From Rhynchospora pubera (taxonomy: Eukaryota > Streptophyta > Magnoliopsida > Poales > Cyperaceae), in NCBI GenBank assembly GCA_028095005.1, contig CM051460.1:158281461-158345460 (forward strand): DNA of 64,000 bases. The letters run 5' to 3'. The position numbers and the translations under genes were made by a program. This document shows, piece by piece, positions 46,340 through 57,902 of this stretch (its first letter is position 1; the number at the start of each line of letters is the position of its first letter). Below the pieces are notes generated by a model, which was not told where the DNA came from, did not search any database, and was given only the letters and a program-made list of their open reading frames with translations.

Positions 46340-47191
46340 AATTAGACTCATGCCACTCCAAAAGTGAGAAATTGACAAAATGTCACCTCAAACTTAACTC
46401 TTAGCTAAATGTCACTCTATACTTAATTTATTTAGAGAATTACCACCATCACCGTATAAAACACCTCTGAAGTATAATATTTTATCGTATTGACCAAAAA
46501 GCCCTTTATTTAATTATTTCAATTATTTTCTAACATAGTTTCTCTGCCGTCACAATATCGTCTCCACAACCTAGAACGACAAAGCCTGAGATGACTAATC
46601 TCTATCGCTCATGTGACATCAAGTGTTATTGGTAAATAACAGTATGAAAAAGCTAAACGTTAAGCACTTATTAAACAAAATACGTTTAAATTCAATTCTA
46701 TAATTATTTGTCAATTTGTTTATTAAACAGAAACCGACCTTGGCGTTCTCTTAATTAACTTAATGATTTTTTGTACAGAATTACAAGGTGAAGCAGCCTT
46801 GAGCACTTCTTTTGAGTTATTAGGCTCGGCTAAGATGTATTACCAATCCTTATTATTTTTGAAGAAGAAGTCGAAGAAGATTATGAAAATAAGTTGCATT
46901 AGAAATTTATTTATACGTGTTATTTTCTAGACCTCTTTTTTTTTTATGGATTGACGAAATATCGTGAAGGCCTGAAGGGGGAGAGACGGTTTCAATAATA
47001 AGAAAATAATTGAAATAAATAAATAAAGGGTATTTTAGTCAATAAGAGAAATTATTATATTTCAGAGATGTTTTATACGGTGATAGTGGCAATTCTCTAA
47101 ATAAATTGAGTATAGAGTGGTATTTTGATAAGAGTTAAATTTGATATGGCATTTTACTAATTTTCACTTTTAGAGTGGTATGGGTCTAATT
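46340..47191. mobile_element. Element with about 190-bp terminal inverted repeats
   Basis: The left arm opens AATTAGACTCATGCCACTC and the right arm, inward, AATTAGACCCATACCACTC. The arms stay alignable for about 190 bp, through TATTTAGAGAATT, CACCGTATAAAACA and ATTTCAATTATTTTCT. The roughly 470-bp centre is unique and non-coding. No clear target-site duplication was found, so the superfamily is open. Confidence 0.75.
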
Positions 47192-48605
47192 TTACCTTTT
47201 TTTATGGATGCTGAAGTACTTGCGCGTCAGCAGGTAGGATGTCGATTAGTTTTGTAATTTTTTTAAATTAAATAGATAAAAGCAATCTAAAGAACTGAGC
47301 AAGAAAATAAGAGAGAGGATAATTGAGATTGTATTGAATGAAACGGTTTGTATTATTGCATTTACAAACAGGGAGAGGGAGGCGCTATATATATAGCTCT
47401 ACTGGTAAAGGGTTCAGTATTAGACTAATTCTTAATCACAGGACTATCCTGAGTTAAACCTGAGCATTCACGTGCTAATCAAGAACCCATCACATATTAA
47501 TTAGTGATGATTGCATCAAACTATTAATAGACAAATAATTTTAGTATTCTCACAATGCAAAAATTAAAAGTTCATTTTATACATTAAATATGTGTTGAAT
47601 TAGTATCAAGACTGATTCAAGAGGGTAATTGTTTGGTTACTATCTGTTATGTTACATTATGCATTTTATCTTTGAAAACAGTATAACAAAATTATATATT
47701 TTTTTCATTTTTTTTCTATTATGTGTGTGGTCTTTTGAGTTAACAGTAAGTTGTACTTTTAGCTATATATATTGAGTTAAATATACATATTTGTTGCATG
47801 TTGTTGTTTCACATTAATTAGCCTGAATATTAAATGAGGAGAGATGCAGTTAAATGTACTCAGTTATGCCTGAATGTTGTTTGAGATGAAATATGTGTTT
47901 TGCTAGTCTTGTTAAGTTAGTAACCATCAGGTAGCTATCTATTCAGCTATATTGTGCCTTTTATCTTTGATGAGAGCATACGAGTAACTATAAATTCAGT
48001 TCTTTTTTTTTTTTATGAATATATAAATTCAGTTCTATATTGTGCATTTTATCTCTGAGGAATATACAAAACAACTGTCTGTTCCAGTGTTCAGTTAATT
48101 ATACAATAAAAAATGAGCATTTAATAAGTCTTTTTGTTGTGTTTATAATCATTTGTTTGTTCTGTTTGTTTTCTTTACATGCAGCATTTATTGTTAACAG
48201 ACGTTTTATGATGTCATATGTGCTACTTGGAACAAATATTTCTGACGTCTTGTGTTGTTATTTGTGCTACTTGGAACAAAATGTTTGTGATGTTTTGTGC
48301 TTGAATGTTTGTGACGTTTTAAATAAATGTACTTGAGGTTGTCGTAATGATTTAAACAGACAGATGTCGTAATGGTGTTTTGATGATTTGAACGGATAGT
48401 TAGATTTTCTAATAGTGTTGTTACTTGTTATTAAATTCTGCATAATAACGTTCCTGCTCATCCTTTATTTTATTTTTTGACCCACATGGCTTCCGGAGCC
48501 CAAGTAGAGGCCTAAAATATATTGAACTCTCCCAATATTTCGACGAATACAAATTAAGTGGCCCATTAAAGAACTTCATGACTTGAATTATATGTTCTAC
48601 TGGAT
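47192..48605. other. Intergenic, with LTR-like piece
   Basis: No gene is supported. The part at about 47280-47500 (AGAGAGAGGATAATTGAGATT, an ATATATATAG palindrome, then CTAATCAAGAACCCATCAC) has the composition of a decayed copia-type LTR, but no ends or duplication could be set. The 98-codon frame at 48040-48336 is made of repeated TTGTGCTACTTGGAACAAA and TGTTTGTGACGTTTT phrases (each twice), a small tandem array. Confidence 0.4.
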
Positions 48606-48802
48606 TAGGGCTGAAAACGAAAGTTGTTTTAATTGTTTTTCGTTTCGTTTCGTTCAGACGAAATGGTTAACGAAACAATAAAACGATTTCGTTTGGTTGG
48701 AGGAAACGGTTAACGAAATAATAAAACGGTTTAGTTCATGTGTAAATCACGAAAATTTCGTCAATTTCGTTTCGTCACCGTTTCGACCGTTTTGCAGCCC
48801 TA
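48606..48802. mobile_element. hAT-like MITE, TAGGGCTG ends
   Basis: Begins TAGGGCTGAAAACGAAA and ends, inward, TAGGGCTGCAAAACGGT. The interior repeats CGTTTCGTT, AACGAAA and AAACGGTT. No matching 8-bp flank is visible, so the flanks may have changed since insertion. Confidence 0.6.
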
Positions 48803-48839
48803 TGGCTATATTGGATCCAATTTCGTCTAGCAAAAGCAG

Positions 48840-49080
48840 CTCCCCACTGTGGACGGGGGACCGTATCCTCTGGATGGTTGTATTCAACCATTCAATGGAC
48901 GTCTTTCAATCTGAGCCGTCTGATTTAATCTAAACGGTTAGATTTTTTCGGACCTATCAATCTTAGTATCATGCACGGGGCATCTATAGCCATTGAGATT
49001 AAATCAGACGGCAGAGATCGAAACCATCCAGTGGATGGCCATCCAGAGGATGTGAAGTCCTGTGGGCGGGAGGACTGGAG
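48840..49080. mobile_element. Mutator-type MITE relative of 10532-10724
   Basis: The centre carries GATTTTTTCGGACCTATCAA, ATGCACGGGGCAT and CATTGAGATTAAATCAGACGG, collinear with the centre of 10532-10724. The inner arms (GCCGTCTGATTTAATCT on the left and its inverse on the right) and the start ATCCTCTGGATGG also correspond. The outer arms are otherwise unlike. Exact ends and target duplication could not be fixed. Confidence 0.6.
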
Positions 49081-50298
49081 GAGCTTTGTTTATTTAGAGT
49101 TTGATAAACAAATTATGACTTCACAGTGTGACAGTGATACAAGAAACATGATGTTCGTAAACTTCATCATATTTAATTAAGATATATATGATTTTCATCG
49201 AATTTTAATTAACATCCATTATGTTTGATAATATTCTATTAAACGACTATCATAGTAAAAAGTATTAGTAAATCGACTGATATATAATTTAGTACATAAT
49301 GTTATATTAAATTTAATGCAATTTGAAAGCCCATAATTAATTTTAAAAATTAACAATTTAATTTCGGTGACAGTTCATCTATAACCAAAAGATTTTCAAA
49401 TTAGATAAAAATTTATACATATAATATCTAAATTATAAAAACCAAACTTAATTTTTTAAGACCAAACAAATATAAATAGGTTTCTTAATTTACCATGGAC
49501 ACAAATGGCTTTCCTAAATTCCGCTTAAAACATTAAAAAAAAAAAAGAAAGCGAAAGAAAAAAAATTGTCCAAAATTGTCCTGCACACCACGTTACTGTA
49601 GGCAGTACACCCTGCCAGGGAGCAGAAAGTTTTGAGGCATCTCACTCCTTGCAGCCTTCTCTTGTGAGGGTCAACAAAAAATAAAAAAATAATAACAAAG
49701 AAAAAAATTAATAATTAACAAATCCGTTCAGTGTTTCAATGCCTAAAGTCCTCCCAGTTTGCTGACTGACTGCAAACTTTTGATGCAGCTTATTTACATC
49801 AGTTCTCAAGAATTTATTCTGAAGTGAATAAAATGAGACCTGATTACCCAATTGTTGTAACCTTACACAATTACCAATTGGAGTTGGTCACAGAAAATCA
49901 GACTCTATATCTGACTTACAAGCGGCTCCCACAGTCCCACTAATGAAAACCGAATCCCACCCAACGACAATGGCGTGTTCCTATCTCCATCCTCTGTTAA
50001 ACCTGACATACACCAGGTTCATCATCAACCAATTGAAAATATGAAAAGACGTATCGTGTATGATCTTGGACCAGGTCCATCTGATATTTTCTCGCCTCAC
50101 ACTTTCCTTACTTGGACCGTTGAACTTCTGACAGCAAAGAAAGAGAGAAAGGATTTTGTTCGCTTTTTAGCAGCTGTTCTCTCCGACTGAAACACACCTC
50201 TCTCTTTTCATAACCTCTGCTCCCTATTTCAACACAGAGGAAGAAAGAAAGGAAACAAAAAAAAGGAAGCAGAAATAAATCTCTTCTGTGTTTCACTA
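49081..50298. other. Upstream region of the secreted LRR gene
   Basis: AT-rich to about 49560, then mixed. The last 130 bp before the ATG are CT-rich and purine-rich in turn, like a plant 5' UTR. The 71-codon frame at 49975-50190 has no recognisable domain and is probably part of the promoter or leader. Confidence 0.45.
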
Positions 50299-51527
50299 AT
50301 GGCGATCTGGTTTCTTCCTTTCTCATCCGTTCTCCTCCTTGTTCTCTCCTTCACTTATCCAGTGATCTCCTCCAATTCAGAAGGTACAGAGATTTATGAA
50401 CAACTATCTGTTCACAGATGATGGATCGATGAGTTCTTTATAAATTATTTCGTCGAAATTAATACTTTTGAAATTGAATGTAGGAGATGCGCTACATGCA
50501 CTTCGCGCAAAGTTGTCGGATCCAAATAATGTTTTGCAAAGCTGGGATCCGACTCTTATAAACCCTTGCACTTGGTTTCATGTCACTTGTGATAACAACA
50601 ACCGTGTTATAAGACTGTATGCACTTCTTCTTCTCTCTCACTTTGAAATTTAATTTTTCTGAAAAAAAAATGTACTTATCTTTTTTATGTGTGATAATTT
50701 GCAGTGATTTGGGTAATTCTAACATATCGGGACCTCTTGGAGCAGATATTGGACACCTTGAGCACCTCCAATTCCTGTATATACTTCAAATCCAAATTGC
50801 TTTTTTTTTATACCAATATTTTATTTCTATTTTTTTTTCCTTAAAAAACTCAGAGTGTCAATTAGTGACAATTTTTTTTTTTCCAGAGAACTCTATAGGA
50901 ACAAATTTGAAGGCAAGCTACCAGATGAGCTGGGGAACTTGAAATACCTCATAAGCATAGATTTGTCTGAGAACAATCTTCATGGAGCAATCCCCAAATC
51001 CCTATCTAAGCTTAAATCCCTTAGATTCTTGTAAGTTTCACTATTTTTGTTATCATATCAGAATATAGTAATATACAAATCTTTGTTGTAATAACTTATA
51101 GAAGGTTTTATTCTGTCATTTTAGGAGACTGAATGATAACAAGTTGAGTGGACCAATTCCAAGAGAGCTCTCCTTGCTTTCAAATCTCAAAGCTCTGTAA
51201 GGCTCTACATTTGCTCTGTTTCTGATGTTGGTAATTAAAATTAGGTTTAGTAATTCTTGATTATATTTATTTATTTTTTCCTTTATGGAGCAATCTTTCA
51301 AACAACGATCTCTGTGGAACTGTACCTACGGATGGTCCATTTTCTACTTTCCCTCCTCAAAGGTAATTATCTAAACAATGAATTTTACATGATTACATTT
51401 TTTTCTTTTTCCTTTTGCTTAGCCTAAAAGTAACTTGTATCTTTGTTTAAATTGTAGTTTTGCCAACAACACCAGATTAAATGGGCCAGAGCTACTAGGA
51501 TTGGCTCCTTATGATTTTGGATGCTAA
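50299..51527 (+). CDS. Secreted LRR protein, SERK-ectodomain-like, 215 aa
   Basis: Seven exons: 50299-50383, 50484-50616, 50705-50776, 50887-51030, 51125-51196, 51291-51362 and 51458-51527, all GT-AG, totalling 648 nt. Exons of 72 or 144 nt each encode one or two LRRs, the exon pattern of SERK-type genes. Residues 1-24 are a signal peptide (MAIWFLPFSSVLLLVLSF and on). The LRR N-terminal cap includes GDALHALRAKLSDPNNVLQS and NPCTWFHVTCD. About five LRRs follow (for example LRLNDNKLSGPIPREL), then NDLCGTVPTDGPFSTFP and a short end GPELLGLAPYDFGC. There is no transmembrane or kinase segment, matching the small LRR1/LRR2 family (Arabidopsis At5g21090 type), about 218 aa. These proteins act in the apoplast; defence and development roles are reported for relatives. 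Confidence 0.95.
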
Positions 51528-54500
51528 TTAAGAGGTTTTTACAAGAGTTTTGATCTTACTGAATTAAAAAAAAAAATTAAACGAAGAAGCTTAGGTTGGT
51601 TTTGAAGAGATTGGGTAGTAAACATCTTTATATGTAATCCATTAACAGTGTAAAAAGGGAATGATTTTAGACAATCTTGAAACTTGAAAGGTTTCGCTTA
51701 GTTTTGTAATATATGCTATTGACTTTGCTATGTGTTGAGTTATATAGAAACCGTTAATCCTCTTTTTATCTCCAAATAAACCCATAGGCATGAATACCAG
51801 TACAAAAATACATGATGCCTTACCACTTATTAACCCATAAACCCACTTGTACCGTTAATCCTCTTTTATTTCTGTTAAACCCATGGGCCTGCAATTCAAT
51901 TAACCTATATCAGTACAAAATACATGATGCCTCACCACTAAGGGATAACATTGGAAAGGAGCAACCCATGTAATTTCTCCTATTTTTATCCTACCCAGAT
52001 TTGCTGATGGTTGGCATAGTGAATTATGGTTCTTCCTTTAAACCGACAATGATTATAAAAACCGTTTTTTCCCCCTTTTTTATTCAATTGCCCGTAGCCT
52101 TATAACATTAAAACATGTCAGTAACTTACATGGCAGATAGGCCGTAATTATTAAAGAGGTACATGGAACAATTAATAAGCGATATGGTATTTGATAATGG
52201 AGTGACAACTGCTGGTAACGGTCAAATATGGAGATGCTACTTGCGGTTATTACGGAAACAGCCTTAGGAAGTGGCTTAAAGAAAAGGAACATGCGAGCTG
52301 TTTGGATGGGTAAGGAATAAGCAAAAATAGTAAATTTCATCTTATTTCAACTTTTTAATATTTTCTGTCTAAGAATAAGCTATGACTAGTAGGTGAAACA
52401 AGTGAAGGAAAAAATTCCTTGTAATTAGGAAACACTGTTGAAAAAAATGATAAAGCTCATTACAATAAAAAAAAGGAAAAAAATTGATTTGACTCCTTTA
52501 AATTAATTTGATCAGTCAAATCCAGATTATATTTTTAGTTGATTCTAAGTAAGAAAAATTCTGAATGATTGTTTTGAATATAGAATGGCCAAAGACTTCT
52601 ATCCTTCTTTTTTTTCTTTTTTTTTTTAATTTATCCCCTTCCAGCTTTTGAACGCAACATGCATTGACCACTAGACTAGTAGACTCTGAATGATGATAGT
52701 AATTATTGACAAGAAAATTACAAAGTATAAATTGATCTCTATAAATGATATTTAGGTGTATTTAATGATCTTCTGTCAACAACAATTAACAAAATTTGTT
52801 GTGTAAAATTAACAAGTTTGCATTCCCACACTATAACTTGTGATTGTTTGTTCGTCCGACGTGCGAGGATTAGTCGGTTGTAATTTATAAATTTCAGAAT
52901 AAATGATTTGTATACTGCTCGCTTGAATAAGGTATATAATAAGATATGAAGTCATTATTATCTTGATTTAATAAGCTCATTCCTTATTTAGAAACTTGTC
53001 AAGAGCAAAATCAAAATTTTTTGAGTCGTTCATATTGTGATGATCATCTTAAGACAAGCACGTTATGTTTAATTTCTTTATAAACATATAGTTAAAATAA
53101 ATTGGTGTAGCTGTAGTGCTGTCACGAAAATAAATAAATAAAATCATTGGGTCATTGGCGCACAAATCCACATGCTTTTTAGGTAGGTTGTTTGGGCATA
53201 TTTTTGATAAAATGGTATATTATAACCAAAAAGGTATTAATTTTGTGTTCCTGTTAAAAACTTAAAATTATCTTAATTGATTTATACCATTAAAGCTCAA
53301 CCAAATGATATTTCGACTACAAACAGTTAAAAAATGTATCGTATTTACTTTTCCTGCATCTATAAAAATACGATGAGCTTGCTCAGCCTGAAGTTGACCT
53401 AAGTCAAACTAAATCCTACGACTAAGAAATATGGTTTTCTTTACTATATATACATCATCAATATTATTCTCTACTTTCTAGATATATCCAAATACTTAGA
53501 CCAATTATTTTATACGTAGTTTAATTTTTTTAGAAGAAAAATCTAATTTAGAACAAATTACTTGTTGGAGAAGTTTCCTTCTTTACTGATATCTTTTTTC
53601 TGTCTGCGCGGCCATGAATTTTGTTATGTCAGTTTTGAATATGTTAAAAATGAAAATTGCCTTTTATCTCCTAATTTTTAATAGGGATGTAAGTAAAACT
53701 TGTATCCAACACGATTTGAAAAATATGGATTCATAAAAAATTGGATACCAATTTCGTAAAAAATAATAATAATAAATATACAATTTTCTTGAGAAAATTT
53801 GCACATTAATATCTACGTTATTATAGAATATATGTGACGCCTTAATATTTATTATTTTCTAATTATTACTTACGTTATGATATTGTCAATTAGAGTGTGT
53901 TGTCCTTTTTGTTTGTACTTTTCCAAATGGAACTTATTATCTCTTTTTTTAAATAAATATTTTTGTTAATAAACTAGTAAAATTAGCCAACAAACCTCGG
54001 ATTATGTTTCTTTCTTTTTTCTTTTTTTTTTTTTTACTATTGACTAGTCATGGATTGAAATCGTTGTAAGCTGACTACAGTGAATCGGAGTGGTGACAGG
54101 TAAAATTTTACCAATGCGATACGTTTACACTGTCGTTTTTAATAATCAATACTCAATAACTCGCCACGGTTTTCGTAGACTTAACCTAAAATATGTCAAT
54201 TGCCTTCAAACAATAAATTAAACCCATTATCATACGCCAAAAGAATTGCATTTTAAACTCATTTTTACGTTAATTCATTTTGCGCACTGTTTATTTTTTA
54301 ATAAAAAAGTGAAATATTTTGTAGGGATTACTTTATTTAGATTTCGACTTTTATTTTTTTTGGAAAGTATTGTTGAATCGTCGCTTCTTAAAGTTGCAGC
54401 TCATGAAAATTTGTATGATGGTGGTTTCACTGGGATCAGCTACTCACACCGGTTGAAAAGAGATCTGAAACTACTAATACTTTAATAAATTATTTACCAC

Positions 54501-54963
54501 TTTTGTTGATTATTACCGACGGTACAAAGGTAGTTTAATTTAAACGAACATTCATAATTTCATTTTTATTAAATGTCAAATTACAAGAATATCCTTATAA
54601 AGTTTTGATGGACTCCATACAAGGAATGTTTTTATGATAGTGCTTTTCATAGGTTTGTTCTTTACTGCCAAGAAAGCTTTGAAAATAATAAAGTGAGAGC
54701 AAATCCTAACTCAGCTACATTAAATTCTTGGTCCTGTCACAAATACAAGACAAGAAACGATAATAGCAACAGTCAAATCAACTATAACAATTCCGAAACC
54801 CTCTAACCATGTCCATGCGGTGGCTTACTGACGCCTTACATTAAAAAACGATAATTATTTGCATTTGGCAGTGGTTTGACACACAGTATTCCATACGGGA
54901 TCGTTGAACAAACAATCATCGACTAACTAAACTTGGCCTAGCTGGTTTAACAAAAGACGAGAT
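51528..54963. other. Intergenic, no gene seen
   Basis: AT-rich sequence. AACCGTTAATCCTCTTT, CCCATRGGC and AGTACAAAATACATGATGCC phrases recur around 51750 and 51850, a diverged tandem duplication of about 110 bp. A one-ended Tourist-like piece (GAGCTGTTTGGATGGGTAAG) lies at 52296. The SINE-like piece is at 52600-52690. Long T tracts occur near 52610 and 54020. Confidence 0.5.
52600..52690 (-). mobile_element. tRNA-derived SINE-like fragment
   Basis: On the minus strand TAGTCTAGTGGTCAATGCA fits the Pol III A-box consensus and GCGTTCAAAAGC, about 20 bases on, resembles a B box. It is followed on that strand by an A-rich tail (the T tract at about 52606-52629 on the plus strand). Spacing between boxes is shorter than in an intact SINE head, so it is a fragment. 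Confidence 0.45.
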
Positions 54964-55323
54964 ATGGAAAGAAAGTGTTTACAAACCGCGCCAATTCTTC
55001 CTCGACCGACTCAACCTCAACCGTCGATCGACAACTCGACACCCGACCCGGTTGCATCCGATCCTTTCCGATTCCCAGCGGCAACACAGACCTTCCCAAA
55101 ACCTAAGAGCCAAGCAAACCACCACCAAAACCCGGTCTATCAAACACCATTTCACTGAAATGTGGGGCTCAGTTCACTTCCCAGGCAAGGAAAACACCTC
55201 TGACAAGTAAGAAACCAAAAACCAAACACCATTTAAATCCCCAAACTCAAACCCAGTTCCTTCGTTCCTCTCGTTTACTCGTCGCCTCTGCACAATTCTC
55301 TCTTGCCTCTTTCTCCTTCTCTA

Positions 55324-56108
55324 ATGGCAACAATGGCGACGAAACCACCTCTCCATGAGGAATTTCCCTCTCCCAGCTTGCGCATCTCTCGTTCGCGCCT
55401 CCACAATTTCACATTCCCCACCCCTGGTTGGGGCGCAGGGAAGGCTTTGCGATGCATGAGAGACACCTCTGTCGAGAGAGGCGGATCGGCGGAGGAGGTC
55501 CCATCTCCGTCGAAGCTTCGGTCGATTTCGCCTGAGGAGGCAGCCGAGAATGCGGACCTGCCGTGGAATTTGAGGAGGAGGAGAGCGTCGTCGTACAAAC
55601 GCGATTCTTCTAAGTTGCTTGCTGGCGCTTCAAGGAAACCGAAGGTTAAGTTCTCTATCTCTCTCTCTTCGAAGGAGATTGAGGAAGATTTTCTGTTGAT
55701 GAATGGGAAGAAACCCCTCAAGCGACCCAAGAAGCGTCCGAAGCATGTGCAGAAGCAGCTTGATGTAAGTTACTAGCTCAATCCTTCTCTCTCTCTCTCT
55801 CTCGAACCTTATAGGAGTACAATTTTCAAATTCTTCTTTTTTTTTATTGAATTTGATCGATGATTCATCAAATTGTAATAATCCTGGGGTTAAAATTATA
55901 TTTTTGATTGGGGGAATTCTGTGGTTTCTATCTAATGGAAAATCTTAAATAATAAGAACATTGCAATTGATCCCTTCCTCTAATTATTTGTTTCTTTTCT
56001 TGATTTGTAACTTTTGCTTAATTGTTGTTGTTCCTTGATTTTCAGGCTCTTTTTCCTGGTATGTGGTTGTCTGATGAAATAACCCCCGACCTGTACAAAG
56101 TCGAATAG
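55324..56108 (+). CDS. DUF1639 family protein, 167 aa
   Basis: Exon 1 is 55324-55764 and exon 2 is 56046-56108, joined across a 281-bp GT-AG intron that holds a (CT)n tract at its start. The start is the ATG at 55324, giving MATMATKPPLHEEFPSPS; a frame extending to 55303 lacks an upstream ATG. The C-terminal domain is diagnostic: KRPKKRPKHVQKQLDALFPG followed by MWLSDEITPDLYKVE, the RPKKR-x-K-x-V-Q-K-x-L-D-x-x-F-P-G-x-W-L signature of DUF1639. Residues 70-95 include LPWNLRRRRAS, a second conserved piece. The rest is basic and low in complexity. The family is plant-specific with no established molecular function; the basic clusters suggest a nuclear location. Confidence 0.92.
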
Positions 56109-57486
56109 GTATGATTTCTGTTCTTGGTCTCTTTTTTTACACATGTAATTTCTTTTGTATTTTACTTCAAATTGCCTATTCTTCCCTTTCTAGTTTCATG
56201 GATGATTACTTATCTCAAACTATGTTTGTTTCAATTGCAGATGCCTGTGTGCGAGATTCTCCATGGCTAACTAATTAGTTAATTATCTCCCACAAAGCAG
56301 TTTAGCATAGTGTACAGGAAGGGAAGGCACAGCAAATGCTTTTAGTTGCTTAGCTCTGATTTGGTGTTTAATTCCAACTCTGATTTACTGGTATTTAAGT
56401 TTTGATTGTTAGGTCTCTCTATTCTTCTCCACAATTCCATGATGGTCTTTAACTTATACTCTTCTGTGTCAACGGTTATCGAATTGCAATTTAGTTGTAA
56501 CAATGGAATGAAAATTTTGGGTATTTCTTATCTCTGATTTTTTGCAGGAGTCTTTCTTTGTCTACATTCCCTAATTTGCAATTTCTACTTAATTGCTGCT
56601 TTTAGTGTCCTATTGTTTTAAAAACATTAAAAAAGAAGCATTTTATCAAATGAGCTACTCGATCAGCTGCTTTAAATCAATTAACGGATGCAAAATTGCT
56701 TGCCCTTTATTTGATAACCCTGTTTTGAACTCTATCATTTAGTATCCTGAAATAACAATGCTTACTTTGTCCTGTTGGAAAAATGCAAAGCATTTGCTGA
56801 GTTGCATTTGCGTTACCTATCTTTCATTTTGGAACAACATATTTGTATGATTTTATGTAGTATGGATGGCACTCTTCTTGTCCGTATAAGAACCAAAAGT
56901 TTAACACTTCACTAATGATTTGTTTCAATGACAATTTGAGAGGAATTGCAATAAAAAGTGTATAGTATTTAAAACATATTAATTTGATTGTATATATAAC
57001 AGGAGCAAAACTTTTGCTTAGTAATGGTAATCAAATGAATAGTTTCAGTTACGATAATTGATTTGCTAGTTATTATTAATCAATGAATAATTTTGTAGCT
57101 GAATCATGAAACGACCCTAATGGACCTCGGTCAATGATTTTGTATATATGGGTGTGCCTCTCAGGAAATTTAAGCATGGGAAGATATACAACGAAGGATT
57201 ATGAGCAAATTCCATTCAAACTAGAAAAAAAAATTAATACCGATTGAAAAGTGTGGGTTAACTCCATCTCCTACGAATCATGCTATTAGCCTATTAGGAG
57301 ATCCAAAGATGAGCCATGAGCATGAGCGTCATGGCAACTTGACGCCTGATTAGTTGTTTAATTTTTTTTTACTTAAAAATTAATTACCATATCCCCTTTT
57401 TTGAAAATAAGAATTTTTTAGTATAACATTTCTGAATTCCGACGATGATCAAAATGGTTAAGTTTTGGGCAAACCAACAAGGCAAC
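56109..57486. other. 3' region of the DUF1639 gene and intergenic DNA
   Basis: A possible 3' UTR intron lies between 56109 and 56240 (acceptor TTGCAG before ATGCCTGTG). Farther on the sequence is AT-rich with no gene. Confidence 0.45.
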
Positions 57487-57640
57487 AATAACAAGTAGAG
57501 CTGATCAATTCCATGAGAGTTTGTGTTGTTTCCAAATCTTAAAGCTCTGTGAGGAGTCTGAGGACTAAGGGTCTGCATTTTTACTCTGTTTGTAAAGTTT
57601 GTAAATTCAATTTTGGTGAGCTAACTTCAAATTCTTGATT
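57487..57640 (+). pseudogene. Fragment of the secreted LRR gene (exon 5 and intron)
   Basis: AACAAGTAGAGCTGATCAATTCC, TTTCCAAATCTTAAAGCTCTGTGAGG and CTGCATTTTTACTCTGTTT match the gene's exon 5 and its following intron (51140-51265) in order, with scattered differences and small insertions. The intron part shows it was copied from DNA, not from an mRNA. The frame is broken by TAG in the second codon of the match. Confidence 0.75.
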
Positions 57641-57902
57641 CGTTTTAAATTTAAATTTCCTTTTTTGCTGTGATATTTCTATGCACTAAACTCTACCTGA
57701 CCAGTATGTTTTAGTTGCAGTCGCCTGTGACTTATCATAGCATATGACGAATGTAGTTAAAACAAAGTGGATACCAAATATATGAAGGTATTGATATTTG
57801 ATTGTAGCGAATATAAGTAGATAAGGGAGTAATAATTTTTTTTCTTTTTTTTGGAAAAAACTAGCTAGTGAAGTAGAAATATCGAATAAACAAATAATAA
57901 GT
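57641..57902. other. Intergenic, nothing recognised
   Basis: AT-rich spacer between the LRR fragment and the LTR. TAAGT at 57898-57902 would be the left target-site copy if the retroelement made a 5-bp duplication; its right partner lies outside the window. Confidence 0.4.

Noticed and set aside
47280..47520. Possible solo LTR
   Set aside because: Composition is LTR-like but no TG...CA ends with a matching 5-bp duplication could be found.
54964..55158. 64-codon proline/glutamine-rich plus-strand frame
   Set aside because: It lies just upstream of the DUF1639 gene and most likely belongs to its promoter or 5' UTR; no conserved motif.
55275..55730. 151-codon minus-strand frame
   Set aside because: Antisense to DUF1639 exon 1, which has the family signature on the plus strand.
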